Assembly (NCBI RefSeq): GCF_015461835.1 | Contig: NZ_JACOPX010000011.1 | Location: forward strand, 186,001 to 250,000 | Source: Pseudomonas neuropathica | Lineage (GTDB): Bacteria > Pseudomonadota > Gammaproteobacteria > Pseudomonadales > Pseudomonadaceae | Length of the DNA stretch: 64,000 nt | Direction: 5' to 3' | Shown: one piece after another, positions 25,448-34,469 of the stretch | Layout: each line of letters opens with the position of its first letter | Position numbering within the stretch: position 1 is the stretch's first letter | Made by a program: the position numbers and the translations under genes | Notes under the pieces: generated by a model | What the model saw: the letters and a program-made list of their open reading frames with translations, nothing else | What the model was told of the DNA's origin: nothing | Databases searched by the model: none

Positions 25448-26677
25448 TCAGGCTGACGCCGCGTCTTTGTAGATCTTCAAAGCCTTCAGTCGCTCACGCT
25501 TCAGCGCTTCGCCCAATTCCGGGCCTTTGAATCCCTTCTCCAGCAACGGCTGCACCGCGACTTCCCGTGCAGCCTTGGCAGCGCCGCGTAAATATTCGGC
25601 CTGTGGATAACTTCTCTGCTCCAGCCCTTTACGGCCTCGGGCGTCCATTTCGCATGCCGCGATAAACTCTTCAAACCGCTGCGGTCGGCGATACACATCA
25701 AAGCTCTGCAACAGCTCAAGCAGCGTCGAGGCCTTCAATTCCAGCGCCCGGTGGCTGTGGGTGTGGTACTTGCCGACCAGCAAGGCCAACTCCTGACAAT
25801 CCTTCGGTGCCTTAAAGCGTTCGTTGACCGCTTTGATCGGCTTCAACCCCGTGTGCTCATGGGCGATGTGTCGCGGCCACTCTTCCTCTGGGGTCAGACC
25901 TTTGCCGAGATCGTGCAGCAGGCAAGCCCAGCGAACCGTCAGCGGTTGTTTGTGCCGCGCCGATTGCTCCAGGACGCTCAGGGTGTGCAGGCCGGTATCG
26001 ATTTCCGGGTGATGCGCTTCTGGTTGTGGCACACCGAAAAGCGCGTCGACTTCCGGCATCAGTACTTTCAGTGCGCCGCAGTCGCGCAGCACCTGAATGA
26101 ATACTTGCGGCTGATCTTCCATCAGTGCTCGGGAGATTTCTTTCCAGCTACGTTCAGCGGTCAATGCCTCCAGCTCACCGGACTCGCTGAGCTGACGCAT
26201 CAATTCCAGCGTCTCTGGTGCGACAGTAAAACCCAGCCCGGCATAGCGCGCTGCGAAGCGGGCAACACGCAATACACGGAGGGGATCTTCGGCGAACGCC
26301 GGAGAAACGTGGCGCAGAATCCGGGCTTCAAGATCGCGCTGGCCATGGTAGGGATCGGTCAGATTGTGCTCATTGTCCTCGGCCATGGCGTTGATGGTCA
26401 GGTCGCGGCGAATCAGGTCTTCTTCAAGCGTCACTTCGGGGCTGGCATGAAAGGTAAAGCCGCCATAACCGCGCCCGCTCTTGCGTTCGGTGCGGGCGAG
26501 GGCGTACTCCTCGCCGCTTTTGGGATGAAGAAACACCGGGAAATCCGCGCCGACCGGGCGATAACCCTGGGCGAGCATTTCTTCCGTGGTGGCACCGACT
26601 ACGACCCAATCGATGTCCGTGACCGGTTTGCCCAGCAAGCGATCACGTACGGCACCGCCAACCTTGAAAATCTGCAT
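25448..26677 (-). CDS. cca: CCA-adding tRNA nucleotidyltransferase
   Basis: This enzyme repairs the 3' CCA end of tRNAs without a template. The 409-residue protein is a class II nucleotidyltransferase: the GGAVRD loop at the N-terminus, the catalytic DIDWVV aspartates, the EDLIRRDLTINAMA motif, and RVLRVARFAARYAGLGF. An HD phosphohydrolase-type domain follows (CLLHDLGKGLTPEEEWPRH). The ATG at 26675-26677 has a GGAGG site upstream. The tRNA in this window already encodes its CCA, so the role is probably repair. Confidence 0.96.
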   Translation of the reverse strand: MQIFKVGGAVRDRLLGKPVTDIDWVVVGATTEEMLAQGYRPVGADFPVFLHPKSGEEYALARTERKSGRGYGGFTFHASPEVTLEEDLIRRDLTINAMAEDNEHNLTDPYHGQRDLEARILRHVSPAFAEDPLRVLRVARFAARYAGLGFTVAPETLELMRQLSESGELEALTAERSWKEISRALMEDQPQVFIQVLRDCGALKVLMPEVDALFGVPQPEAHHPEIDTGLHTLSVLEQSARHKQPLTVRWACLLHDLGKGLTPEEEWPRHIAHEHTGLKPIKAVNERFKAPKDCQELALLVGKYHTHSHRALELKASTLLELLQSFDVYRRPQRFEEFIAACEMDARGRKGLEQRSYPQAEYLRGAAKAAREVAVQPLLEKGFKGPELGEALKRERLKALKIYKDAASA

Positions 26678-26740
26678 AAAAAACCTCCGTTAGCCCGACA
26701 GGATAACCTCTGCGCCGGACTTTCGGAGGCCAGAACCGTT

Positions 26741-28303
26741 TCAAAGATGAATGACGGCCAGGTCCAGACGACCGTAATCCCCTTCGCTGTGTTCACTGCG
26801 TGGCGGCACGTGGTGGGTTTTCATGATCTGGTCGCCTTGCAGGGTTTCCAAATGGATATCGAAGCCCCACAAGCGATGCAGGTGTTTAAGCACCTCGTCG
26901 GTGGAATCACCCAGTGGTTTGCGGTCATGCTGCTGGTGACGCAAGGTCAGTGAGCGGTCGCCGCGCCGATCGATGCTGTAGATCTGCACGTTCGGTTCAC
27001 GATTGCCGAGGTTGTATTGCGCGGCCAGTGTTTCGCGGATGATCCGGTAGCCGGGTTCGTCATGAATCGCAGGCACCAGCAAGTCGTCCTTCTGATCGTC
27101 ATCCATGATGCTGAACAGTTTCAGGTCACGGATCACTTTCGGCGATAGATACTGCAGGATGAAACTCTCATCCTTGAAGCTGCTCATGGCGAATTTGATG
27201 GACGACAGCCAGTCACTCCCGGCAATTTCCGGAAACCAGTGACGATCCTCTTCGGTAGGTTCTTCACACATGCGCCGGATGTCGCGATACATGGCGAAAC
27301 CCAGCGCGTAGGGGTTGATGCCGTTGTAGTAAGGGCTATCGAAACCTGGCTGAAACACCACGCTGGTGTGCGAGGTGAGGAATTCCATCATGAAACCGTC
27401 GGTGACCAGCCCTTCGTCGTACAGGTCGTTCATCAGCGTGTAGTGCCAGAACGTTGCCCAGCCTTCGTTCATCACTTGGGTCTGGCGTTGAGGGTAGAAG
27501 TACTGGGCGATCTTGCGCACGATCCGCACGATCTCGCGCTGCCACGGTTCCAGTAACGGCGCGTGTTTTTCGATGAAGTACAGGATGTTTTCCTGCGGCT
27601 CGGCCGGGAAGCGGGCGTTGTCCTTGTCGCTGTATTTATCCGCGCCTTTGGGAATGGTGCGCCACAGATCGTTGATCTGCTTCTGCATGTGCTCTTCACG
27701 ATCCTTCTGCCGACGCCGTTCTTCTTCGGCGGAAATCGGGTAAGGACGTTTGTAGCGGTCGACGCCGTAGTTCATCAACGCATGGCAGGAGTCGAGCAGG
27801 TCTTCTACTGCATCGATGCCGTGACGCTCCTCGCACTGCATGATGTACTGCTTGGCAAACACCAGGTAATCGATGATCGAGCTGGCGTCGGTCCAGGTGC
27901 GAAACAGGTAATTGCCCTTGAAGAAACTGTTATGCCCGTAACAGGCATGCGCCACTACCAACGCCTGCATGCAGATGGTGTTTTCCTCCATCAGATAGGC
28001 GATGCACGGGTCAGAGTTGATCACGATTTCGTAGGCGAGGCCCATCTGGCCACGGCTGTACGACTTTTCCGTGCTGAGGAAGTGTTTGCCGTAGGACCAG
28101 TGGTGGTAGCCCAGTGGCATGCCCACCGAGGCATACGCATCCATCATCTGCTCGGCGGTGATCACTTCAATCTGGTTGGGGTAGGTATCCAGCGCATAGC
28201 GGGCCGCGATCCGGGCTATTTCGCGGTCATAGGTCTGGATCAGCTCGAACGTCCATTCGGAGCCGGTGGAAATAGGTTGGCGCTTCTGCTCTTTGGCGGT
28301 CAT
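26741..28303 (-). CDS. ycgB: SpoVR family protein (YcgB)
   Basis: This 520-residue cytoplasmic protein matches the SpoVR/YcgB family, whose biochemical activity is not established. Family features include YPNQIEVITAEQMMDAYASV near the N-terminus, MEENTICMQALVVAHACYGH and MNEGWATFWHYTLMN; the last two contain His/Glu patterns that look like metal sites. Its ATG overlaps the stop of yeaH (ATGA), so it is the third gene of the yeaG-yeaH-ycgB unit that is induced in starvation and stationary phase in enteric bacteria. Confidence 0.93.
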   Translation of the reverse strand: MTAKEQKRQPISTGSEWTFELIQTYDREIARIAARYALDTYPNQIEVITAEQMMDAYASVGMPLGYHHWSYGKHFLSTEKSYSRGQMGLAYEIVINSDPCIAYLMEENTICMQALVVAHACYGHNSFFKGNYLFRTWTDASSIIDYLVFAKQYIMQCEERHGIDAVEDLLDSCHALMNYGVDRYKRPYPISAEEERRRQKDREEHMQKQINDLWRTIPKGADKYSDKDNARFPAEPQENILYFIEKHAPLLEPWQREIVRIVRKIAQYFYPQRQTQVMNEGWATFWHYTLMNDLYDEGLVTDGFMMEFLTSHTSVVFQPGFDSPYYNGINPYALGFAMYRDIRRMCEEPTEEDRHWFPEIAGSDWLSSIKFAMSSFKDESFILQYLSPKVIRDLKLFSIMDDDQKDDLLVPAIHDEPGYRIIRETLAAQYNLGNREPNVQIYSIDRRGDRSLTLRHQQHDRKPLGDSTDEVLKHLHRLWGFDIHLETLQGDQIMKTHHVPPRSEHSEGDYGRLDLAVIHL

Positions 28304-29571
28304 GTCACTAACCTGCGCTGGAAGAGTTCACGGAAGACCGGATAGATATCCCCGGCCGAGACCAGTTGCTGCTGGGCAAAAGTGTCAGAGAAGGCTTCGG
28401 CGATGCGTTCGTACTCGTACCACAAGGCCTGATGTTCGCGCGGGGTAATCTCCACATAAGTGTAGTACTGCACAAACGGCATGATCTGGTTGATCAGGAT
28501 GTCGCGGCAGATTGGCGAGTCATCATTCCAGTTGTCGCCGTCGGAAGCCTGAGCTGCGTAGATATTCCACTCGTTGCTCGGGTAACGCTCGGCCATGATC
28601 TCCTGCATCAGTTTCAGGGCACTGGAAACGATGGTGCCGCCGGTTTCCCGTGAATAGAAAAACTCTTCTTCGTCGACTTCCCGGGCACTGGTGTGGTGGC
28701 GGATGAACACGACGTCGATCTTGTCGTAGTTCCGTTTCAGGAACAGGTACAACAGGATGAAAAAGCGTTTAGCGATGTCTTTGGTCGCCTGGGTCATGGA
28801 GCCGGAGACGTCCATCAGGCAGAACATCACGGCTTTCGAACTGGGGTTGGGCTGTTTGATCAGCAAGTTGTATTTCAAGTCGAAGGTATCGAGGAACGGC
28901 ACACGATGAATGCGCGCGCTGAGTTTCTCGATTTCTGCCTCGAGTTCCTGAATATCACCGAAGTTATCTGGCTCTTCGCGTCTTAGACGTTCAAGTTCTT
29001 CTTTCACTTCACGCAGTTTTGCCCTGCTGCTGCCGGACAAGGCAATGCGCCGAGCATGGGCCGAACGCAGCGTGCGGATGATATTGATCCGCGAAGGGTT
29101 GCCTTCGTTGCTGATCCCGGCCCGCACGGTTTTGAAGGTGTCGGTACCGCTCAGGTTGCGTTTGACCAGGTTCGGCAGTTCGAGGTCTTCAAACATGAAT
29201 TCGAGGAACTCTTCCTGAGTGATCTGGAAGACGAATTCGTCCATGCCCTCGCCGGAGTTGCCTGCCTTGCCCGGGCCGCGTCCGCCACCGCCTCCCGGCG
29301 GGCGGGCGATGTGTTCGCCGGCGGTGAACTCCTTGTTGCCCGGATGCACCACGGTCTGCTTGCCGCCACGGCCATGGTGAAGCACCGGTTCGTCGATGTC
29401 GCGACCGGGAATACTGATCTGTTCGCCGTGCTCCATATCGGTAATGGAGCGCCGGCTGACCGCCTCTTCGACGGCCTTCTTGATGTGGTCACGGTAACGC
29501 CGCAGGAAGCGCTGACGGTTCACCGTGCTCTTGTTCTTGCCATTGAGACGTCGGTCGATCACATAACTCAT
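28300..29571 (-). CDS. yeaH: DUF444 family protein YeaH (von Willebrand A-like)
   Basis: The 423-residue protein starts MSYVIDRRLNGKNKSTVNRQ, is basic at the N-terminus, and has a glycine-rich linker near residues 75-95 (GGGGGRGPGKAG). The C-terminal half contains a VWA-type metal site, FCLMDVSGSM. YeaH is encoded with the kinase YeaG and interacts with it functionally in nutrient stress; its exact role is unknown. A longer frame would add 15 residues from a repetitive intergenic stretch and is not supported. It overlaps ycgB by four bases. Confidence 0.92.
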   Translation of the reverse strand: MSYVIDRRLNGKNKSTVNRQRFLRRYRDHIKKAVEEAVSRRSITDMEHGEQISIPGRDIDEPVLHHGRGGKQTVVHPGNKEFTAGEHIARPPGGGGGRGPGKAGNSGEGMDEFVFQITQEEFLEFMFEDLELPNLVKRNLSGTDTFKTVRAGISNEGNPSRINIIRTLRSAHARRIALSGSSRAKLREVKEELERLRREEPDNFGDIQELEAEIEKLSARIHRVPFLDTFDLKYNLLIKQPNPSSKAVMFCLMDVSGSMTQATKDIAKRFFILLYLFLKRNYDKIDVVFIRHHTSAREVDEEEFFYSRETGGTIVSSALKLMQEIMAERYPSNEWNIYAAQASDGDNWNDDSPICRDILINQIMPFVQYYTYVEITPREHQALWYEYERIAEAFSDTFAQQQLVSAGDIYPVFRELFQRRLVT

Positions 29572-29585
29572 AGGAAGCCCTCCGG

Positions 29586-29691
29586 GCAGCTTCAAGTTGT
29601 GAGCTTCAAGCTGCAAGTAAAAGCAGGTTCCCGGGCATCAGTGGGTTACGCGCTTTGTTCTTGCAGCTCGTAGCTAGAAGCTTGCAGCTGC
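29586..29691. repeat. CTTGCAGCT-type inverted repeats between yeaG and yeaH
   Basis: Copies of gcttcaagctgcaag (within 29586-29617) and the inverted cttgcagctcgtagct...agcttgcagctgc (29660-29691) flank about 42 bases. This is a second, AT-richer REP-like family than the GCGAGCAGG type, and another fragment is seen near 46616. It could fold the yeaG-yeaH mRNA. Confidence 0.75.
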
Positions 29692-29692
29692 T

Positions 29693-31615
29693 TCACTGCG
29701 ACTTCCGTACCCGTAGGTACCATTCGGAAAGAAGCCGTACCTGTTTGTCGGTGTAGCCGCGTTCGACCATTCGAGTGACGAAGTCGTTGTGTTTTTGCTG
29801 ATCCTCTTTGCTGGCCTTGGCATTGAAGCTGATGACTGGCAGCAGGTCCTCGGTGTTGGAGAACATTTTCTTCTCGATGACCACCCGCAGTTTCTCGTAG
29901 CTGAGCCAGGTCGGGTTCTTGCCGTTGTTGTTGGCGCGTGCGCGCAGTACGAAGTTGACGATCTCGTTGCGGAAATCCTTCGGATTGCTGATGCCGGCCG
30001 GTTTTTCGATTTTCTCCAGTTCTTCGTTCAGCGCGACACGGTTGAGAATCTCGCCGGTTTCCGGATCGCGGTATTCCTGATCCTGAATCCAGAAGTCCGC
30101 GTACAGCACGTAGCGGTCGAAGATGTTCTGGCCGTACTCGCTGTAAGACTCGAGATAGGCGGTCTGGATCTCCTTGCCGATGAATTCGATATAACGCGGT
30201 GCCAGGTATTCCTTCAGGTAGCGCAGGTAGCGCTCGCGGGTTTCAGCCTGGAATTGTTCCTGTTCGATCTGCTGTTCCAGAACGTAGAGCAGGTGTACCG
30301 GGTTGGCAGCGATTTCATGCGGATCGAAGTTGAACACCTTGGAGAGGATCTTGAACGCGAAGCGGGTCGACAGACCGTTCATGCCTTCGTCGACACCGGC
30401 CGAGTCGCGGTATTCCTGAATCGACTTGGCCTTTGGATCGGTGTCCTTGAGGTTTTCGCCGTCGTAGACGCGCATCTTCGAATAGATGTTGGAGTTTTCC
30501 GGCTCCTTGAGGCGCGACAGAACAGTGAACTGCGCGAGCATTTTCAGGGTGTCCGGCGCGCAATGGGCCTTGGCCAGTGAGCTGTTGAACAGCAGTTTGT
30601 CGTAGATCTTCACTTCGTCACTGACGCGCAGGCAGTACGGCACTTTGACGATGTAGATCCGGTCGATGAACGCTTCGTTGTTCTTGTTGTTGCGGAAGGT
30701 GTGCCATTCCGATTCGTTGGAGTGGGCGAGCAGGATCCCGGTGAACGGAATCGCGCCGAGGCCTTCGGTACTGTTGTAGTTGCCTTCCTGCGTCGCGGTC
30801 AGCAATGGGTGCAGCACCTTGATCGGTGCCTTGAACATTTCGACGAATTCCATCAGGCCCTGGTTGGCCCGGCACAGCGCACCGGAATAGCTGTAAGCGT
30901 CGGCGTCGTTCTGTGGGTATTCCTCGAGTTTGCGGATGTCGACTTTACCGACCAGTGCGGAAATGTCCTGGTTGTTCTCGTCACCCGGTTCGGTCTTGGC
31001 CACGGCGATCTGGTTAAGGATCGACGGGTACAGCTTGACCACGCGGAACTGGCTGATGTCGCCGCCGAATTCGGCCAGACGTTTGGTCGCCCATGGCGAC
31101 ATGATGGTGTTCAGGTAGCGCCGTGGAATGCCGAAGTCTTCCTCGAGAATCGCGCCATCTTCGGTGGCGTTGAACAGACCCAGAGGCGATTCGAATACCG
31201 GCGAGCCCTTGATCGCATAGAAGGGCACTTTTTCAATCAGTTGTTTCAGCTTCTCGGCCAGGGACGATTTACCGCCACCGACGGGACCGAGCAGATAAAG
31301 GATCTGTTTCTTCTCTTCCAGGCCTTGGGCGGCGTGGCGGAAATACGAAACGATCTGGTCGATGCATTCTTCCATCCCGTGGAAGTCTTCAAAGGCCGGA
31401 TAGCGACGGATCACCTTGTTGGAGAAGATGCGTGACAGCCTCGAGTTGGTCGAGGTGTCGAGCAGTTCCGGCTCGCCGATGGCCAGCAATAGACGCTCGG
31501 CGGCGGAAACGTAGGCGCTACGGTCTTTCTTGCACAGCTCCAGGTACTCTTGCAGCGAGAGTTCTTCCTGGCGTGTGGACTCGAAGCGTTGTTGGAAGTG
31601 GCTAAAGATACTCAT
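29693..31615 (-). CDS. yeaG: PrkA-type serine protein kinase YeaG
   Basis: The 640-residue protein is a PrkA-family AAA-type kinase. The Walker A loop GPVGGGKSS spans residues 110-118, and FEDFHGMEECIDQIVSYFRH precedes it; the C-terminal half is the PrkA-specific domain with FNFDPHEIAANPVHLLYVLE. YeaG autophosphorylates and phosphorylates a protein target in E. coli and adapts cells to nutrient shifts. It is the first gene of the yeaG-yeaH-ycgB set. The ATG at 31613-31615 has GAGG upstream. A perfect hairpin lies about 100 bases before the start and may be regulatory. Confidence 0.95.
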   Translation of the reverse strand: MSIFSHFQQRFESTRQEELSLQEYLELCKKDRSAYVSAAERLLLAIGEPELLDTSTNSRLSRIFSNKVIRRYPAFEDFHGMEECIDQIVSYFRHAAQGLEEKKQILYLLGPVGGGKSSLAEKLKQLIEKVPFYAIKGSPVFESPLGLFNATEDGAILEEDFGIPRRYLNTIMSPWATKRLAEFGGDISQFRVVKLYPSILNQIAVAKTEPGDENNQDISALVGKVDIRKLEEYPQNDADAYSYSGALCRANQGLMEFVEMFKAPIKVLHPLLTATQEGNYNSTEGLGAIPFTGILLAHSNESEWHTFRNNKNNEAFIDRIYIVKVPYCLRVSDEVKIYDKLLFNSSLAKAHCAPDTLKMLAQFTVLSRLKEPENSNIYSKMRVYDGENLKDTDPKAKSIQEYRDSAGVDEGMNGLSTRFAFKILSKVFNFDPHEIAANPVHLLYVLEQQIEQEQFQAETRERYLRYLKEYLAPRYIEFIGKEIQTAYLESYSEYGQNIFDRYVLYADFWIQDQEYRDPETGEILNRVALNEELEKIEKPAGISNPKDFRNEIVNFVLRARANNNGKNPTWLSYEKLRVVIEKKMFSNTEDLLPVISFNAKASKEDQQKHNDFVTRMVERGYTDKQVRLLSEWYLRVRKSQ

Positions 31616-31711
31616 GACGTCACCTCGCTCGATACGTGGAGCCGACGCCGGATCACTCAGTCGATGCTGGCAAACAACCGTTTAGGCAGCTGTTTGTTTA
31701 CCCCCCAGAAC

Positions 31712-31738
31712 ACTTTCACGATCGACAATCGTGAAAGT
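31712..31738. promoter_or_regulatory. Perfect palindrome upstream of yeaG
   Basis: Eleven-base perfect arms actttcacgat (31712-31722) and atcgtgaaagt (31728-31738) with a five-base spacer lie 97 bases before the yeaG start. There is no T run, so it is not a terminator. It may be an operator or a 5' untranslated hairpin; I could not match it to a known regulator. Confidence 0.55.
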
Positions 31739-31869
31739 CACTCCCGATGACCCGTGCGCCGGTGTACCGGCTCTCCCCTGTTTTGGATGGCCTGGGCTTA
31801 AGGATAGTTGGGAATTCGGGAGGTAAAGGCGAGATACGTAATTAGTTGTGGCAAGACCGTTCGTCTGCC

Positions 31870-31901
31870 CGCGCAGGCCCACGGCAGCCGGGGCCTGCGC
31901 G
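31870..31901 (-). terminator. Strong hairpin downstream of glpE
   Basis: Eleven-base arms cgcgcaggccc (31870-31880) and gggcctgcgcg (31891-31901) enclose ten bases just after the glpE stop. No T run follows on the minus strand, although a run of T precedes the stem. It probably marks the 3' end of the lptD-to-glpE transcript. Confidence 0.6.
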
Positions 31902-31912
31902 TGACAAAAAAA

Positions 31913-32242
31913 TTATTCGGTGGTGCCTTGCGCGGTTTCCGCAGGATAAGTCGTACGCCATAGCTCAAAGCCGCCGTCCATGCTGTAGACGTCGGAGAAG
32001 CCTTGGCTGATCAGGTAGGCCGCAGCACCCTGGCTGGAATTGCCGTGGTAGCAGACGACGACGGTCGGCGCATCAAGGTCAGCGCCTTGAATGAAAGCGT
32101 GCAGGGAATGGTTGTCCAGATGCTTCGAGCCGCTGATGTGCAGGGCGGCGAAAGTCGCCGGGTCGCGTACGTCGACCACGACAGCACCTTGTTCACGCAG
32201 GGCCTGGGCCTGTTCCGGGGGGATTCGTTTGAATTCGCTCAT
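31913..32242 (-). CDS. glpE: Thiosulfate sulfurtransferase GlpE
   Basis: GlpE is a single-domain rhodanese that transfers sulfane sulfur from thiosulfate to an acceptor such as cyanide or thioredoxin. The 109-residue protein has the substrate loop VVVCYHGNSSQGAA with the catalytic Cys64, and the DVRDPATFAALHI segment typical of rhodaneses. It lies 33 bases after apaH and is the last gene of the lptD-surA-pdxA-rsmA-apaG-apaH run. Confidence 0.94.
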   Translation of the reverse strand: MSEFKRIPPEQAQALREQGAVVVDVRDPATFAALHISGSKHLDNHSLHAFIQGADLDAPTVVVCYHGNSSQGAAAYLISQGFSDVYSMDGGFELWRTTYPAETAQGTTE

Positions 32243-32275
32243 GGCGGGTTCCTGTTGCTCGGCTGAAAGCGCAGT

Positions 32276-33157
32276 CTAACGCGGTGCGCTGACTGGCGAA
32301 GTTTCGGGGATAAGTGGTGCGACAGTTGGCGCGAGTCCGCCGTGTTCGTCGCATTTGCACGACAGCCGTTCGCCGCTGTCGACATTCATCAGGGTCAGGC
32401 TGCCGCCCCAGACACAACCGGTGTCGAGCGCCGAGATACCTGGCTCATGGATATTGCCTTCGAGTGCCGCCCAGTGGCCGAAGATGATGCGCAGGCCTTT
32501 GGTCTTGCGATCCTTGTGCTGAAACCACGGTTTATATCCGGCGGGTGCTGTGTCGAGGCCTTCCTTGCTCTTGAGGTCGAGTTTGCCTTCGGCGGTGCAG
32601 AAGCGCATGCGCGTGAAATAGTTGGTGATCACACGAAGGCGGGCCACGCCTTTGAGATCGTTGTCCCATTTCGCCGGATCGTTGCCGTACATGCCGTCGA
32701 GGTAGGCGAGCAGCATGTTGTCGTCTCGCAGGGCCGTTTCGACTTCGGCTGCGCACTTCAGTGCGCGGCTCAGCGACCATTGCGGTGGAATGCCGGCGTG
32801 AACCATGGCGACATCACGCGTCTCGTCGTAGTGCATCAGCTTTTGTTGCCGAACCCACTCGAGCAGCTCGGCGCTGTCCGGCGCTTCGAGGATTTCGCGC
32901 AGGGTGTCGGACTTTTTCAAGCGCTCGATGTTTTTAGCCGCAGCCAGCAGGTGCAGATCGTGGTTGCCGAGCACGCAGATCAGCGATTCACGCATGCCAT
33001 ACAGAAAACGCAGGGTTTCCAGTGATTGCGGGCCACGGTTGACCAGGTCACCGACCAGCCACAGTCGATCGAGTTGCGGATCGAACGCGACTTGCTTGAG
33101 CAGGCACTTGAGCGGTTCGAGGCAACCTTGCACGTCGCCGATGGCATACGTCGCCAT
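32276..33157 (-). CDS. apaH: Bis(5'-nucleosyl)-tetraphosphatase (symmetrical) ApaH
   Basis: ApaH cleaves diadenosine tetraphosphate to two ADP and removes related caps from RNA. The 293-residue protein has the metallophosphoesterase signature in order: GDVQGCLEPL, GDLVNRGPQSLETLRF and LGNHDLHLLA. The ATG shares one base with the apaG stop (TAATG), which couples the pair as in other gammaproteobacteria. The C-terminal 15 residues or so are proline/threonine-rich and variable. Confidence 0.96.
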   Translation of the reverse strand: MATYAIGDVQGCLEPLKCLLKQVAFDPQLDRLWLVGDLVNRGPQSLETLRFLYGMRESLICVLGNHDLHLLAAAKNIERLKKSDTLREILEAPDSAELLEWVRQQKLMHYDETRDVAMVHAGIPPQWSLSRALKCAAEVETALRDDNMLLAYLDGMYGNDPAKWDNDLKGVARLRVITNYFTRMRFCTAEGKLDLKSKEGLDTAPAGYKPWFQHKDRKTKGLRIIFGHWAALEGNIHEPGISALDTGCVWGGSLTLMNVDSGERLSCKCDEHGGLAPTVAPLIPETSPVSAPR

Positions 33158-33537
33158 TAGTGCAGGGCTCCAGGGACGGCGAGGCGGAACGGCTTGATGA
33201 TGGCGTCGAAATGTTTACCGTCGTCGGCGACCATTTGGTAAGTGCCTTGCATGGTGCCGACCTGGGTGGTCATCACTGTGCCGCTGCTGTAGGTGTGGCT
33301 TTTGCCGGCATCGATCAACGGTTGCTGGCCGACCACGCCAGCGCCGCGCACTTCCTCTACATGACCATCACCGTCGGTGATCACCCAGTGCCGCGAAAGT
33401 AGCTTGGCAGGGATTGCGCCATTGTTCTGCACAGTGATGGTGTAGGCGAAGGCGAAGCGGTCGTGCTCGGGTTGCGATTGGTCTGCCAGATAGCGGGTGA
33501 CGACACTGACATCGACCTGGTAACGGGAATCGGACAT
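33157..33537 (-). CDS. apaG: ApaG protein (DUF525)
   Basis: ApaG is a small fibronectin-III-like protein of uncertain biochemical role, almost always encoded before apaH. The 126-residue product has the family features RFAFAYTITVQNNG, LLSRHWVITDGDG, and GVVGQQPLIDAGKSHTYSSG. It lies 113 bases after rsmA and overlaps apaH by one base. Confidence 0.95.
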   Translation of the reverse strand: MSDSRYQVDVSVVTRYLADQSQPEHDRFAFAYTITVQNNGAIPAKLLSRHWVITDGDGHVEEVRGAGVVGQQPLIDAGKSHTYSSGTVMTTQVGTMQGTYQMVADDGKHFDAIIKPFRLAVPGALH

Positions 33538-33650
33538 GCAAGAGGCCTTAAACGAAGCGGAACGCGGGGCGTAGCTGATGGGGATTCAGTCTAGGCAAGT
33601 ATCGGGCAGTAAACCAGAGTGGCGTCCTGCCCGATAGCGTTCATCGTTTA

Positions 33651-34469
33651 TCAGTCGGCGGCGGGGGAGGCCGGGACTTGTACCGCGAGCTGGTCGGCCA
33701 GACGTACGAACGCGGCCAGATCCAGTTGCTCCGGACGCAAGCTGCCATCGACGCCGGCGGCTTCGATCTCGGCATTGCTGAGCAGTTGCTTGAGAGTGTT
33801 GCGCAAGGTCTTGCGGCGTTGGTTGAACGCTTCGCGCACCACGCGCTCCAGCAGCTTGTGATCCTTGGCCGGGTGCGGCAGTACGGCGTGCGGCACCAGA
33901 CGGACGATCGCTGAGTCGACCTTCGGCGGCGGGTTGAACGCGCCGGGACCGACGTTGAACAGGTGTTCCACGCGGCAGTGGTACTGAACCATGATCGACA
34001 GACGACCCCAGTCACCGCCGCCAGGGCCTGCAGCCAGACGCTCGACCACCTCTTTCTGCAGCATGAAGTGCATGTCGCGAATGATGCCGGCGTTGTTCAG
34101 CAGGTGAAAAATCAGCGGTGTCGAGATGTTGTACGGCAGGTTGCCAACCACACGCAGGCTGTTTGGCGCGGCGTTGAGCGTGTTGAAGTCGAACTTCAGC
34201 GCATCGCCCTGGTGCAGGTTGAAATTGCTCTTGCCGGCGAATTGCTGGTTGAGGATCGGGATCAGATCCTTGTCCAGTTCCACCACGTCGAGTTGTGCGC
34301 CGGAGGACAGCAGGCCGGCGGTCAGTGCGCCCTGGCCCGGGCCGATTTCCAGCAGGCGGTCTTCAGACTTGGCGCTGATGGAGCGCAGGATGCGGTCGAT
34401 AACGCCGGCATCGTGCAGGAAGTTCTGGCCAAAGCGTTTGCGCGCCTTGTGTTGGTATTGCTCGGTCAT
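33651..34469 (-). CDS. rsmA: 16S rRNA dimethyladenosine transferase RsmA (KsgA)
   Basis: RsmA dimethylates two adjacent adenines near the 3' end of 16S rRNA, a late step in 30S maturation. The 272-residue protein has the N-terminal RKRFGQNFL motif, the SAM-binding LEIGPGQGALT, and the catalytic NLPYNIS. The ATG overlaps the pdxA stop (ATGA). Its place in the lptD-to-apaH cluster is the common gammaproteobacterial order. Confidence 0.97.
   Translation of the reverse strand: MTEQYQHKARKRFGQNFLHDAGVIDRILRSISAKSEDRLLEIGPGQGALTAGLLSSGAQLDVVELDKDLIPILNQQFAGKSNFNLHQGDALKFDFNTLNAAPNSLRVVGNLPYNISTPLIFHLLNNAGIIRDMHFMLQKEVVERLAAGPGGGDWGRLSIMVQYHCRVEHLFNVGPGAFNPPPKVDSAIVRLVPHAVLPHPAKDHKLLERVVREAFNQRRKTLRNTLKQLLSNAEIEAAGVDGSLRPEQLDLAAFVRLADQLAVQVPASPAAD

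Noticed and set aside
31852..31880. Possible sigma-54 promoter for yeaG (gtggcaagaccg...tctgcc)
   Set aside because: Spacing and the -12 element do not match the TGGCAC-N5-TTGC pattern on the required strand.
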